Counted from the first letter of the stretch, positions 18,045 to 27,847 are shown. The stretch is DNA of 64,000 nt from Pedobacter ghigonis (GCF_903166585.1 NZ_CAESCM010000015.1:62001-126000); one strand, 5' to 3'. Program-made: numbers and translations. Notes: generated by a model from the letters alone, not told the origin.

Positions 18045-19379
18045 CTATCTGGTAAATGTTAAGCGCTTGCCTATCTGGTCGGTAGTGAATTTTCCTTTAG
18101 TGTAAGCCAGGTTTCCTGATACAAAAGTATGGGTAACGCTTGCTTTAAAAGTATCTCCATCAAAAGGGCTCCAACCACATTTATAAAAATTGTTCAGCTT
18201 GGTTACTTTCCACGGATCGTTTAAATCAACCAACACTAAATCTGCCCAATAACCTTCGCGTATAAAACCACGTTTTTCGATATCGAAGCAAATGGCGAGG
18301 CTATGCGCTGTTTTTTCAACAATTTTCTCCAGCGAGATTTTGCCCTGCAAATGCATTTCCAGTAAAGCAGGTAAAGCATGTTGTACCAGCGGTCCACCCG
18401 AAGGCGCCTGTGCGTAGGCTTGTTGTTTTTCGGCCAGCGTATGTGGTGCGTGGTCGGTAGCAATTACATCGATATTATCATTTAAAACGCCGGCTAAAAT
18501 ACCATTTTGATCCGCTTCTGTTTTAACCGCAGGGTTCCATTTAATAAAATTGCCTTTTTCGGCGTAATCCTGATCATTAAACCAAAGGTGGTGTACGCAG
18601 GCCTCAGCTGTAATTTTTTTGTCCTTTAACGGAATGGTATTGTCAAACAGCGCAATTTCTTTAGCTGTCGAAATGTGGAGAATGTGCAGGCGTGTTTCAT
18701 AACGTTTGGCCAGTTCTACCGCTAACGAAGATGATTTGTAGCAAGCCTCAGTACTGCGAATCAGCGGATGCATTTCAATGGTTAAATCATCGCCATACTT
18801 GGCTTTAAACTCGGCCAGATTATGGCGAATAGTCGCTTCATCTTCGCAATGCGTAGCTACTAGGATAGGAGCTTTGCTAAAAATGTGCTCTAAGGTTTTT
18901 TCGTTATCAACCAGCATGTTTCCGGTTGAAGAACCCATGAAAACCTTGATTCCGCAAACATTTTTTGGGTCGGTTTTTAAAACCTCTTCAATATTATCGT
19001 TACTGGCCCCCATGTAAAACGAGTAGTTTGCTAATGAAGTTTGTGCCGCAATATTGTATTTATCGGTAAGTAATTCCTGTGTTAAAGTATTGGGTACAGT
19101 GTTGGGCATTTCCATAAAAGAAGTAATCCCACCGGCAACTGCAGCCATACTTTCGGTAAAAATATCGGCTTTGTGTGTAAGGCCCGGCTCGCGGAAATGC
19201 ACCTGGTCATCAATCATACCTGGTAAAAGATATTGCCCCTCGGCATTAATTTCCTGTGCACCGTGTGCACTAAGGTTTTGGCCTATTTTGGCAATAAATC
19301 CATCTTTAATTAAAACATCGGCAACAATTTTTTGTCCTTCGTTTACAATTGTAGCAGCTTTTATCAGGTAAGTATTCAT
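18045..19379 (-). CDS. pyrC: Dihydroorotase
   Basis: A 444-residue amidohydrolase that closes carbamoyl-aspartate to dihydroorotate in pyrimidine synthesis. The zinc-binding HxR motif (His61, Arg63 in DQVHFREPG), the GIKVFMGSS strand, HCEDE, HILHIST and the late ATDHAPH motif are all present. The size and the HFREPG form fit class I dihydroorotases; allantoinase is less likely. A TACCTTTG box ends 5 bases before the ATG. The toxin-antitoxin pair lies directly downstream on the same strand. Confidence 0.88.
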   Translation of the reverse strand: MNTYLIKAATIVNEGQKIVADVLIKDGFIAKIGQNLSAHGAQEINAEGQYLLPGMIDDQVHFREPGLTHKADIFTESMAAVAGGITSFMEMPNTVPNTLTQELLTDKYNIAAQTSLANYSFYMGASNDNIEEVLKTDPKNVCGIKVFMGSSTGNMLVDNEKTLEHIFSKAPILVATHCEDEATIRHNLAEFKAKYGDDLTIEMHPLIRSTEACYKSSSLAVELAKRYETRLHILHISTAKEIALFDNTIPLKDKKITAEACVHHLWFNDQDYAEKGNFIKWNPAVKTEADQNGILAGVLNDNIDVIATDHAPHTLAEKQQAYAQAPSGGPLVQHALPALLEMHLQGKISLEKIVEKTAHSLAICFDIEKRGFIREGYWADLVLVDLNDPWKVTKLNNFYKCGWSPFDGDTFKASVTHTFVSGNLAYTKGKFTTDQIGKRLTFTR

Positions 19380-19384
19380 GGTTT

Positions 19385-19392
19385 CAAAGGTA
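19385..19392 (-). promoter_or_regulatory. TAnnTTTG -7 box directly before pyrC
   Basis: On the minus strand TACCTTTG lies 5 bases before the pyrC ATG, which suggests an almost leaderless transcript. Confidence 0.6.
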
Positions 19393-19412
19393 GTAATTTG
19401 GTGTTTATTTTG

Positions 19413-19570
19413 CGAGTATCAAGATGCAAGTATCAAGATTTTGAGCTTAAGAATAATTACTGTTGGGAGTTTTGGAGCTATAGATTGATTTGCATTGCCA
19501 GTTTTTAAGGCTTTAGATTGTTGATTGGGATCAAACCTTCCACCTTATACCTTCAAACCCTCAACCTTAA
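19413..19570. repeat. Phrase-like spacer repeats (agtatcaagat and accttc families)
   Basis: Two phrase types fill the divergent spacer: a duplicated AAGTATCAAGAT-type unit at 19413-19440 and an ACCTTCCACCTTATACCTTC-type run at about 19537-19570. Confidence 0.5.
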
Positions 19571-19574
19571 TCAC

Positions 19575-19582
19575 TATCTTTG
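19575..19582 (+). promoter_or_regulatory. TAnnTTTG -7 box directly before the DEAD-box helicase gene
   Basis: TATCTTTG ends 6 bases before the ATG at 19589, which fixes that ATG as the start and suggests a nearly leaderless mRNA. Confidence 0.65.
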
Positions 19583-19588
19583 TGCGCT

Positions 19589-20935
19589 ATGGCAAAATCG
19601 TTCGAAGACTTTAAGTTAAACAGACAAATTTTAAATGCTGTGGCCGATGCCGGTTACACCGTTGCAACACCAATACAGGAAAAAGCAATTGCACCTATAT
19701 TATCTGGTCAGGATATTTTTGGTATTGCCGAAACCGGTACGGGAAAAACCGCCGCCTTTGTATTGCCCATTTTAATGCAGTTGAAGTATGCGCAGGGCGA
19801 AAATATCCGTGCGCTGATATTATCGCCAACCCGCGAACTGGCCATGCAGATTGAAGAACAGGTGAAACTGTTTTCTACTTATACCGACCTGCGCTCGCTG
19901 GTAATTTTTGGTGGTATTGGACCAAAAACGCAGAAAGAGCAGCTGGCAAAAGGTGTCGATATCCTGATTGCCACACCGGGTCGTTTCCTCGATTTATATT
20001 TAACAGGCGATATTAATACGCAAAGCTTAAAGTTTTTGGTACTGGATGAGGCCGATAAAATGATGGATATGGGCTTTATTGGCTCTATACACCGTATTTT
20101 AGAAATTGTACCGCGTAAGCGCCAAAACCTGCTGTTTTCGGCAACGATGAGCGATCTGGTTCAGAAAATTGCCGGCGATTTCCTTAAAAATCCAACCATT
20201 ATCGAAACGGCACAGCAGGCAACCCCTGCAGCTAACGTAACACAAACACTTTATTACGTTCCGAATTTTAAAACGAAACTCAATTTATTGCAGCATTTAC
20301 TTAAGAACGATGAGGCGTTTAGCCGCCTGATTATCTTCTGTAAAACCAAAACTGTTGCCGATAATATTTTTGGTTTCATTGAACGTAAATACGGTGCCGA
20401 GAACGTTCGTGTAATTCACGCCAATAAGGGGCAGAATACCCGGATTAACTCCATAAATAGCTTTAAGGAGGGAAATGTCAGGGTTTTAGTGGCAACAGAT
20501 GTGGCCAGCAGGGGGATAGATGTGAGCGATGTGAGCCATGTAATTAATTTCGATGTTCCTATTATTATCGAAGATTATGTGCACCGCATTGGACGTACCG
20601 GCCGTGCATTTGCCAAAGGCGATGCCATCACTTTTGCTACAGACGGCGAAAAATACTATATCCGTAAAATCGAAAAACTGATCCGTCAGTCTATTCCGGT
20701 TGAAGCCATTCCGCAAGGCGTTTTTATAGAAGAAACTCCTTACGAGGAACGCCAGCACATAGCCAAAGAGATCGATTTGCAAAAACGTAAGGAAGATCCT
20801 GATTTTAAAGGCGCTTTCCACGAGAAGAAAAATGCGAAGGCCATTGATCAAAAAGCAAGAGATAAAGCAAAGGCAAAAGCTGGTAAAGCGGTTAAAAGTT
20901 TTAAAAAGGGTAAACGTTTTGATAAGAATAAATAA
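19589..20935 (+). CDS. DEAD-box RNA helicase, RhlE type
   Basis: A 448-residue ATP-dependent RNA helicase. All core motifs are visible: Q motif near residue 30, AETGTGKT (motif I), PTRELA (Ia), DEAD (II), SAT (III), and HRIGRTGRAF (VI). A Lys-rich tail from about residue 410 probably binds RNA. RhlE-like proteins help ribosome assembly and RNA turnover. The promoter box, at most 6 bases before the ATG, defines the start. A small membrane protein gene follows after 2 bases. Confidence 0.9.
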   Translation: MAKSFEDFKLNRQILNAVADAGYTVATPIQEKAIAPILSGQDIFGIAETGTGKTAAFVLPILMQLKYAQGENIRALILSPTRELAMQIEEQVKLFSTYTDLRSLVIFGGIGPKTQKEQLAKGVDILIATPGRFLDLYLTGDINTQSLKFLVLDEADKMMDMGFIGSIHRILEIVPRKRQNLLFSATMSDLVQKIAGDFLKNPTIIETAQQATPAANVTQTLYYVPNFKTKLNLLQHLLKNDEAFSRLIIFCKTKTVADNIFGFIERKYGAENVRVIHANKGQNTRINSINSFKEGNVRVLVATDVASRGIDVSDVSHVINFDVPIIIEDYVHRIGRTGRAFAKGDAITFATDGEKYYIRKIEKLIRQSIPVEAIPQGVFIEETPYEERQHIAKEIDLQKRKEDPDFKGAFHEKKNAKAIDQKARDKAKAKAGKAVKSFKKGKRFDKNK

Positions 20936-20937
20936 CC

Positions 20938-21210
20938 ATGAAACTTCGTGTTACTCCATTAAATATCATCGGTGCAATTGGTTTGAGCTTATTGGTGGTT
21001 AGTCTTTTTTCTGAGAAAAATACTGCCCCGAGACAAATTAACCTTAGCGGTTTCTATATGCTCATTTTGGGTTGTTTGGTTGCCGTTACCTTTGTTACTG
21101 ACCTTATTTTCCGTTTTACTTTAAAAGATATTAAGCGGATCTGGTTAATCGAATCTATTTTTATTGTGATTACAGCAATCTTGATGCTAATATTACAAAA
21201 AGTAGTATAA
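20938..21210 (+). CDS. Small membrane protein of unknown function
   Basis: A 90-residue protein with three hydrophobic helices (about 9-24, 38-58, 68-87). I do not recognise a family. The ATG lies 2 bases after the helicase stop, so it is very likely co-transcribed and coupled with the helicase gene. The next gene, gldC, has 96 bases of spacer before it. Confidence 0.6.
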   Translation: MKLRVTPLNIIGAIGLSLLVVSLFSEKNTAPRQINLSGFYMLILGCLVAVTFVTDLIFRFTLKDIKRIWLIESIFIVITAILMLILQKVV

Positions 21211-21306
21211 TACAAAGGCGAAGTTTTTGGTAAAATCATCATCTTTGCGCCGAATAAAATACGGATAAATCTGAGTAATCGATTTATCCGCGAAATCAAT
21301 ATTAAA

Positions 21307-21642
21307 ATGAGAAAAGCAGAAATTAAAATTACCGTTGAGTTAGACGATAACAATATGCCAGAGAATATTCTTTGGGAAAGTACTGATGCACAAACGAAAG
21401 ATCAGGTGCCTGTTAAATCGATGATTCTGGCCCTTTGGGACCATAATTATAAAAACTCAATGCGTATCGACCTCTGGACGAAAGACATGCCTGTTGATGA
21501 AATGAAACGTTTTTTCTACGAAACTTTACAAACCATGGGCGATAGCTTTTTAAAAGCAACCGGCGAAACCCTGATTGTAGAAGATTTGCGCGACTATTGC
21601 GCTCACTTTGCAGATAAAATGGGCATTATTGAAGGACAATAG
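21307..21642 (+). CDS. gldC: Gliding motility protein GldC
   Basis: A 111-residue cytosolic protein matching GldC: N-terminal KAEIKITVELDDNNMPENI, the WDHNYKNSMRIDLWTKDMPV core and the ETLIVEDLRDYCAHFA end. GldC is conserved in Bacteroidota and forms a compact beta-rich protein; it is linked to gliding and the type IX secretion region, though it is not part of the core secretion machine. A CATCTTTG sequence near 21239 resembles a -7 box. gldB is not adjacent. Confidence 0.87.
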   Translation: MRKAEIKITVELDDNNMPENILWESTDAQTKDQVPVKSMILALWDHNYKNSMRIDLWTKDMPVDEMKRFFYETLQTMGDSFLKATGETLIVEDLRDYCAHFADKMGIIEGQ

Positions 21643-21666
21643 TTTAGTTGGCAGTTAGCAGTTTCT
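21642..21666. repeat. Short aactg-type phrase
   Basis: TTAGTTGGCAGTTAGCAG follows gldC directly and matches the phrase family near 12260 and 16400 in reverse orientation. Confidence 0.45.
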
Positions 21667-21691
21667 AAAATATTAATACAAATACGATCAG

Positions 21692-22093
21692 ATGTTAGTT
21701 GTAAAAAAAATCAATGCCTACATCGGCTTAATTCTGGGTGCCATTGCCATAACCATTGCACCAATGCTAAAGGTGCCTGTTAAGGGCAACTGGAATTTAT
21801 ATCAGGCAGACCCGCGTTTGCTTTATATTTCTTTGGCTATTTTAGCTTTAACGGCTTTATTCCTGTTTGTAAGGGCTTTAGGCATGTTCAGGGTAATGAC
21901 TATCATAGCATTAATTTGGAGTGCCGTAATGGCGGTAGCCGTTTGGTTTAAAGTTAACAACTACTTTGGCTCTAAATTTTTTGATAAAATGTTGTCTAAA
22001 ACCATTCATTTCCAGTGGGGCTGGATTGTGTTACTCGTTGCAGTACTTTTGCTAGCCACCAGCGTTAAAAAAGAGCGCCTGGAGGTAAAATAA
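21692..22093 (+). CDS. Four-helix membrane protein of unknown function
   Basis: A 133-residue protein with four predicted transmembrane helices (about 8-27, 44-63, 66-86, 108-125) and a basic C terminus. No family is recognised. It lies 49 bases after gldC and ends at a strong terminator, so helicase, small membrane protein, gldC and this gene may form one transcription unit. Confidence 0.65.
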   Translation: MLVVKKINAYIGLILGAIAITIAPMLKVPVKGNWNLYQADPRLLYISLAILALTALFLFVRALGMFRVMTIIALIWSAVMAVAVWFKVNNYFGSKFFDKMLSKTIHFQWGWIVLLVAVLLLATSVKKERLEVK

Positions 22094-22103
22094 TATCAAA
22101 GCA

Positions 22104-22142
22104 AAACGCCGATAGCTATTAAGTTACCGGCGTTTATTTTTG
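22104..22142 (+). terminator. Rho-independent terminator after the gldC-side unit
   Basis: An 8-bp GC-rich stem AAACGCCG (22104-22111) with CGGCGTTT (22128-22135) is followed by ATTTTT. Confidence 0.85.
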
Positions 22143-22165
22143 AAAGGCAAGGTTATGCCGGATAA

Positions 22166-23773
22166 TTAATTGTTCCCTTTTTTTCTATTAATTTGTTCCA
22201 AACCTTGTATAAGTATATCGCCTACCTTTTGAATGTCGGCCGAAGTTTTGGCATCTTTCTCGGCTTTTAAGCGTGCCTTTTCTTCAGCTTCCGCTTTTTC
22301 TCGTTGTTGTTGTGCAAGCAAGGCATCTTGTTTTTTGCGTTTGTTTTCAATGTCCTGTGCTTTAGAGTATATTGAAATATAATACATCCGCGATTTCTCG
22401 AATTGTTTATCGCTATAATTTACAATAACTTTCGATTTAGGGTCTTGCGCATCCTTTAACAAATCGGTTTTCATCTTTTCGTAGTAAGCCTTATCGCCCG
22501 TGCTGAAATAAATAATGCGCGACCAGTTATCACTCAATTGGTATTCGTAACTCACATAACACAAAGAATCGGCCGGCGATTTGAAATAAAAATCGTGCGG
22601 GTAAGCTCCTGCCTGATAAGTCATGTCTCTACCTGGCCAGTTAACCTTAATCGATGTGAGATAATTTTCGGCCAGGAAGGTCTTTAATGTTGCCTTTTCC
22701 ATGTTTAGGTAGTAACTTACAAGCGAAGATGCATCTATGGGGTCGGTATTTTGATAACGGGTAGCAATGTCGGTAACATATGGCGAAACAGCAAACCTGA
22801 TATATTTCTCTTTGTCGTTATTGGTGCATTTCAGGTTGTTTTTGCTGTAAATTAGATCACCTTCTTCATCTCCTTCACCACCATCTGTCCAATTATTTAG
22901 GCGGAACCATTTTTTAATTTTGTTGTGTATCAGCGGATCGGTAAAACTAAAGTCAATGGCATTCAGCTTTTGGTATTTGTTGCTCGAAACGGTTACAGAG
23001 GTGCCCTCGGCAAACATATAAGTTGTAGTATAGCCATTAACATTCGAAATTCCTTTACCTTGATAATTTGTTAAAATATTAGATGATTTATAAAGAAATT
23101 TGTTGCCCTGGCCTCTTAAAAACTGAACTACGCTTTGTCCGGCTTCTTCGGGGTTGTTATGAACCGTTAACGTATCGGTACTGAAAATTTTAGCCATTAC
23201 CGGTAAAATAAATGGATCGGTTTTGGTTAAAGTAATGGCATAGGTTAATTGATTTTTATCTTCTCCGCTACTTCCCATTTCGGTTATCTCGGCAATTAAA
23301 TTGTTGTTTAAGAAATGGTTTGGGCTAAGTGCCTCCCATTTACGGTAACCGAGTACTTTTTCAAGAGCGAGAAATCCTTCCTTCGGTACATCGTTAAGAT
23401 ACCAGTCGATACTCTGTATCTGGTCGCTTGCATTGGCGCGTATGTCTACCTGTATTTTATGACTGCAAATGAGTGATGTACGCACCTGTAACAGTCTGCC
23501 ACTTTTTTCTCCGTTTTTCGGGTTATCGTATATCGATTCCTCCTCTATACTTTCCATCTGTACGCCCAAAGCTTTCAGTTCGTTGCTAATCATTCGGCTC
23601 GCTTGTTCTGTATTGGAACGAAGGAGTTCAATGGCTATACTTTTGGTTTCTGCCGGGGCTGTAGTGGCCTTTTTGGTTTTAACAGGGCTTACTGTTTTTT
23701 TTACCTGGGCGCTGGTCTCAGTTGCTATGCAGAATAGCATCAATATAAGGCCGTTTTGAATGAAACTTTTCAT
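22166..23773 (-). CDS. Secreted protein of unknown function with a C-terminal coiled coil
   Basis: A 535-residue exported protein with a signal peptide (about 1-22), a Lys/Thr/Ala-rich linker to about 45, two similar-looking beta-rich blocks, and a charged coiled coil (about 472-515) rich in Lys, Glu, Ala and Gln. I recognise no family. It is the third gene of a three-gene unit of exported proteins; its start lies 2 bases after the stop of the TonB-like gene, which suggests coupling. Confidence 0.65.
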   Translation of the reverse strand: MKSFIQNGLILMLFCIATETSAQVKKTVSPVKTKKATTAPAETKSIAIELLRSNTEQASRMISNELKALGVQMESIEEESIYDNPKNGEKSGRLLQVRTSLICSHKIQVDIRANASDQIQSIDWYLNDVPKEGFLALEKVLGYRKWEALSPNHFLNNNLIAEITEMGSSGEDKNQLTYAITLTKTDPFILPVMAKIFSTDTLTVHNNPEEAGQSVVQFLRGQGNKFLYKSSNILTNYQGKGISNVNGYTTTYMFAEGTSVTVSSNKYQKLNAIDFSFTDPLIHNKIKKWFRLNNWTDGGEGDEEGDLIYSKNNLKCTNNDKEKYIRFAVSPYVTDIATRYQNTDPIDASSLVSYYLNMEKATLKTFLAENYLTSIKVNWPGRDMTYQAGAYPHDFYFKSPADSLCYVSYEYQLSDNWSRIIYFSTGDKAYYEKMKTDLLKDAQDPKSKVIVNYSDKQFEKSRMYYISIYSKAQDIENKRKKQDALLAQQQREKAEAEEKARLKAEKDAKTSADIQKVGDILIQGLEQINRKKGNN

Positions 23774-23775
23774 GG

Positions 23776-24705
23776 CTAATTGCTTAAGTTAAATGTAATG
23801 GGAAGTGTAAGTGAGTACCTTACGTTGGTGTTGTTTAATTTGGCAGGCATCCACTTTCTGCTGGTAAGCATTGTAACCCGCAGTGCTTCATCTCTTAATG
23901 CCATTGGGCCATCTATAATGGATGCACTGATGCTGCCATCGGTTTCTATTATGATTTTGATATTTACCTTTCCCTGTATGTTACTTTCAAATGCTTTTTC
24001 GGGATATTTTAGGTTTTCACCCAGAAAAGCACCTAAATCTCCATTAAATTTTGCCGGAACAACCTCAGAGCGGGTATCGTAGATTGCATTTTGGCTAAAT
24101 GGGGTATGCTGATTTTGTTGGTTCTTTGCTCCGCTGGTTCCGGCATTGTTGTTTGCATTAAAAGGTTGGTTAGCTTGCTTATTTTTTTCTCCGTTATAAG
24201 CCTGGTAATTGGGTATGCCGTTATCGCATGCTGCATAATAATACCCTCTTCCGTAATTGGCAGGATCTGTTGAACAATCATCTAGTAAAGTGCCATTATA
24301 TACTTTGAACGCAAAGCAGGCCGACTCAAAGATCCAGGAAAGTTCGGTTTCGCTTCCAAAGTTGCCATTTTTCCATATTGCATTTGGCTCAAACGTGTGA
24401 CGCGAATTTGTTCTCGATGGTTTACCTTTAGTTTTGTCGTAAAACACCCAGCTAATGGCTACTCTTTTGCTATACCGGTTTTGTATTTGCCAGTTCCAGT
24501 ACCATTGTTGCGCACTTTTGTTGAAATATGCCTTTTGAGCCCGGATATAAATGCCTTTATAACATGGATTCTGAACCCATTCGCCCCAGTTAAATTGAGG
24601 ATTTGAACTCGAATATTGCTGAGCAAAGCTATTTAATGTTATACAAAAACATAATGCCATGGCAAATATAGCCCGGAGCAAAATATTTCTTTTGATTGTA
24701 TACAT
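23776..24705 (-). CDS. Secreted protein with a C-terminal TonB-like domain
   Basis: A 309-residue protein. The ATG at 24705 is preferred because the signal peptide (about residues 1-29) begins there; a longer frame lacks one. A Trp/Tyr-rich middle domain with several Cys is followed by an Asn/Gln-rich linker (about 175-210) and a TonB C-terminal domain with the YPEKAF...IQGKVNIKIIIETDG pattern. TonB domains normally contact outer-membrane receptors, but here there is no N-terminal membrane anchor, so it may be a soluble periplasmic version or a protein-protein module. It lies between two other exported proteins. Confidence 0.75.
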   Translation of the reverse strand: MYTIKRNILLRAIFAMALCFCITLNSFAQQYSSSNPQFNWGEWVQNPCYKGIYIRAQKAYFNKSAQQWYWNWQIQNRYSKRVAISWVFYDKTKGKPSRTNSRHTFEPNAIWKNGNFGSETELSWIFESACFAFKVYNGTLLDDCSTDPANYGRGYYYAACDNGIPNYQAYNGEKNKQANQPFNANNNAGTSGAKNQQNQHTPFSQNAIYDTRSEVVPAKFNGDLGAFLGENLKYPEKAFESNIQGKVNIKIIIETDGSISASIIDGPMALRDEALRVTMLTSRKWMPAKLNNTNVRYSLTLPITFNLSN

Positions 24706-24780
24706 GGTTAAGTTTTTTAGGGAAAGTGTATTAAACTTAATAAAAACCAGTCGTAAATTGCTGGTATACATTTTTCTTAA

Positions 24781-25560
24781 TTATCTTATTTTTAAAAGTC
24801 CGTAAACTATTTTCAGCATGGCTAGCTGTTCGGCCTTATGGCCATTCTCGGCTTCAATATTGATATACGGAATATTATTTTTGGCGCAGTAAACCGATAA
24901 AGAACCATCATCGGTCGGATTATCGTTTTGCAGCACCACATTTTCACCTAAACCTTTTAAATAATTGAAATCGTTTAATGCTGTTACCAGGAAAAAATCA
25001 TCTAAATCTTTGCCCTCGGCCCTGAAAACAGCCTTGGCTTCCTGATGGTATTTATTTGGTTTGATATAGTCGGTTAATGAAAGGGCACCCTCATTTGTAT
25101 TATTATGAATAGAGATGGTGTAAGTATTTTGATTTCGGGCACCGTATGCTTTTAAAAGCTCTGCCGAAAAGGTTTTGATGTGGTTAATTACCGCTGCCGG
25201 AAACTTAGTTACTCCGCTATTAGACTTTTTTAACGTACTGTCGATCCCGGTATCCGAAAAAATACGGTTAGGATCAAACTCGTAGTTTCTATTTTTAAAG
25301 TTGCAGGTTAAAGTGCGTACATTATTCTGGTGTATCTCAAAAAGATTAAAGCTGGTATCTTTGGGTAAATCGTTAAAAGCATCAATCGCCGTATTTTCAT
25401 TATCGTGTAGCGATAGGAGGGTTGCAATGCCTGCTTTATTTTCTTTGTATTTAGCTATGCAGGATTTTGTCCCCAGCTTAAAAGGGATCTCGGTGTTTAA
25501 AGTAAATGCGGTTATTGTGGCCAGATTTAATAAGAGGGCGCTAATTAAGATCTTTTTCAT
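24781..25560 (-). CDS. Secreted AstE/M14-like putative zinc hydrolase
   Basis: A 259-residue exported protein (signal peptide about 1-18). No annotation is certain, but M14/AstE-type elements can be read: HDNE (His52, Glu55; HxxE), FDPNRIFSD (Asn98, Arg99), resembling the substrate-binding NR of aspartoacylase-like enzymes, SIHNN with His152 as a candidate third ligand, and a late NIEAENGH with a possible catalytic Glu. This predicts an amidohydrolase or carboxypeptidase acting on a periplasmic peptide or cell-wall fragment. It begins the unit leading to the TonB-domain protein. Confidence 0.5.
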   Translation of the reverse strand: MKKILISALLLNLATITAFTLNTEIPFKLGTKSCIAKYKENKAGIATLLSLHDNENTAIDAFNDLPKDTSFNLFEIHQNNVRTLTCNFKNRNYEFDPNRIFSDTGIDSTLKKSNSGVTKFPAAVINHIKTFSAELLKAYGARNQNTYTISIHNNTNEGALSLTDYIKPNKYHQEAKAVFRAEGKDLDDFFLVTALNDFNYLKGLGENVVLQNDNPTDDGSLSVYCAKNNIPYINIEAENGHKAEQLAMLKIVYGLLKIR

Positions 25561-25906
25561 GACTACATGATTTTATGGCAAAGCGTTAATCATAATTTTC
25601 TATGCTGTTACTGAAAGTAGCTATTTTTTTGTACGATTTGATTTACAATTCAAATTTAAAATAACAATTTTTTCTTAAGCCTGCAATTGAGTGAAGTATC
25701 TGATTTTTGCTGTGAACTATGGGTTATACCATGTGTAGTAAGAAATGCTGTTGCAGTATGTGCTTTTGGAGATGTTGAAGAAACCATTTAAACATAAAAC
25801 AACAGATTTCGCAAGACTAAAATAACAGCTCACTCATTTATAATGTTTATTGTAGTTTTTCTAATTAACTTTAAATTTAGGTGTCCGTTTAGGATTTTTT
25901 AGCAGG
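25561..25906. other. 346-base divergent spacer without a gene
   Basis: No reading frame or RNA gene is evident. The last 45 bases before the kinase start include a TTTAAATTTAGG sequence that only loosely matches the -7 consensus. The spacer should hold the promoters of both diverging units. Confidence 0.5.
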
Positions 25907-27847
25907 ATGATTATAAAAAACAGCTCTTTAATCGCTTTCTTCATTTTAGTTTCTGCCATTTTAGGTAACAGCTTTTATTCAACGGCTCAGCCTGTTGTAA
26001 AACCTGTTGTTGTAAAGTACGAGACAAAAAAGGTCAGCCTGATCAATAATTCCTTTTACGCTGTTTCCAAAAAGGAATATAAAAATCCAAATCAACTTAA
26101 AACTTTAAAATGGCATCTGCTGGATACTACCTTGCAGGACGGTGAGTTTGCCGATACCGTAAGGCAATTCTGGCTAAATTTTAGCACAATAAGCGCACTA
26201 GAGAAAGATACCACGCTGATTTTAAAACTGGGCAACAAAAACGAAGAATCGCTGCTGTACGAACTTAAACAGAACCAGCTGGTGCTGGTTGGACGTACTG
26301 GTTTTGGTTCGCGTATTAATGATTTATCTGTTAAAGGTGATTACTGGCGAATAAACCTGCCCCTCAGGAAACAAAGTGTACAGCAATTTTATCTTTTAAT
26401 CAATAAATATCAATACAACATTGCGCACCAATACCCTTATCTGGAAACTTTTGATACGGCATACCATGAGAAAGTAGAAGAACTGATCAGTGCTCCGGTT
26501 AGTTTTAAAAACTTGAAATTATGGGTAGCCGGCTTTTATTTTGCCGTATTTGTTTACTGTTGCTTAAAGTTCTTTTTGCAACGCAGGCTTAAATCTTACC
26601 TGTATTGTGCCTTAGCTTCCATTTCACTTTTTTTAAGATACTCTCTGCAGGTAGATGCATTGGTGATGGAAACAGATTGGTTCCCCTGGCTTAATAACGA
26701 TTTTATTTTCCTGCTGTCTTTTATTCCCCAGAGCATTTTTTACATCCTCTTTTTGAGCGAATTTTTACAGGTTAAGCAAAGTAAGTGGTTAAATATATTC
26801 CTGAAAATATGCCTGCTGCAATGGTTATTGATGTTGATTATCATGCCGGTTCACTTTGTTTGGCCCGAGCAAAGTATCATAACCAAGATATTTTGGAAAT
26901 ACAATGCGCTGCCCTTTTTGGTATTACTGATTTGGTTAAGCTATTACACCCGTCCAAAGCCCAACAGGGGATATTTAAAATTTGCATTTATAGGTCTGGT
27001 TACCCTCGCAGTAGCATTTATTTTTGTAGTTGTGCCCAGGTGGTTGTTTGCATCGGCCTCTTTGCCCGGCTGGTACCATCATTTAAATGCGCAATATGAT
27101 TTAATTACCCTTGCATTTGTAGTCGATACCATTTTGTTTTTAACTGCGCTTGCTTATAAAGACAGGCTGGATGAGCTGGAGCGGATTAACCTGAAAATAA
27201 AGAATACCGAAAACGAGCATAAAATTTTACGCTTGCAAATGAACCCTCATTTTATTTTTAATTGCTTAAATTCAATTAATTTATACATCGAACAAAATGA
27301 TAGTACTTTAGCTTCCGATTACCTCAGTAAATTCTCTCAGCTCATGCGCTTATCGCTGGTACATTCACGAAAAGAAAAAATCGTCCTTACCGAAGAAATC
27401 ACCGCGCTAAAACTATACCTAGAGATGGAAAGTATGCGGTTTAAAGGTAAGCTAAACTATGTTTTTGATATCGATGACAACGTTGATGCTGATTTTATAG
27501 AAATTCCACCCATGCTAATACAACCTTATATCGAAAACGCAATCTGGCATGGCCTAATGCACAAAAAGCAGGGCGGAAAAATTAGCATTAAAATTAGTCA
27601 GGATTTTACCACACAAACTTTAAATATAACGATCGAAGACAATGGAATAGGGCGGGTAAAAGCGGGCGAGCTGAATAGCAAGGCTGCAGAAAAAGATAAA
27701 TCGTACGGCACTTTAATTACCAGTGAGCGTATAGCCGTTTTTAATAAAAAATTTAATGCCAATACCCAGGTGCATATCGAAGATTTATACAACGAAAACA
27801 AAGAAGCTTCGGGTACCCTGGTTTCCATTAACCTCCATTTGGTATGA
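25907..27847 (+). CDS. LytS-type sensor histidine kinase with 7TM-like sensor
   Basis: A 646-residue kinase. A signal peptide and a beta-rich extracytoplasmic domain (to about 200) are followed by a block of about seven hydrophobic helices (about 205-420), a short coiled coil, and a His-kinase core of the LytS/YehU type: the phospho-accepting His lies in LQMNPHFIFN, and a degenerate HATPase domain follows (IENAIWHG, EDNGIG). The sensor order resembles 7TMR-DISM kinases. The stop overlaps the start of the LytTR regulator in ATGA, so they are coupled. The signal is unknown. Confidence 0.88.
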   Translation: MIIKNSSLIAFFILVSAILGNSFYSTAQPVVKPVVVKYETKKVSLINNSFYAVSKKEYKNPNQLKTLKWHLLDTTLQDGEFADTVRQFWLNFSTISALEKDTTLILKLGNKNEESLLYELKQNQLVLVGRTGFGSRINDLSVKGDYWRINLPLRKQSVQQFYLLINKYQYNIAHQYPYLETFDTAYHEKVEELISAPVSFKNLKLWVAGFYFAVFVYCCLKFFLQRRLKSYLYCALASISLFLRYSLQVDALVMETDWFPWLNNDFIFLLSFIPQSIFYILFLSEFLQVKQSKWLNIFLKICLLQWLLMLIIMPVHFVWPEQSIITKIFWKYNALPFLVLLIWLSYYTRPKPNRGYLKFAFIGLVTLAVAFIFVVVPRWLFASASLPGWYHHLNAQYDLITLAFVVDTILFLTALAYKDRLDELERINLKIKNTENEHKILRLQMNPHFIFNCLNSINLYIEQNDSTLASDYLSKFSQLMRLSLVHSRKEKIVLTEEITALKLYLEMESMRFKGKLNYVFDIDDNVDADFIEIPPMLIQPYIENAIWHGLMHKKQGGKISIKISQDFTTQTLNITIEDNGIGRVKAGELNSKAAEKDKSYGTLITSERIAVFNKKFNANTQVHIEDLYNENKEASGTLVSINLHLV

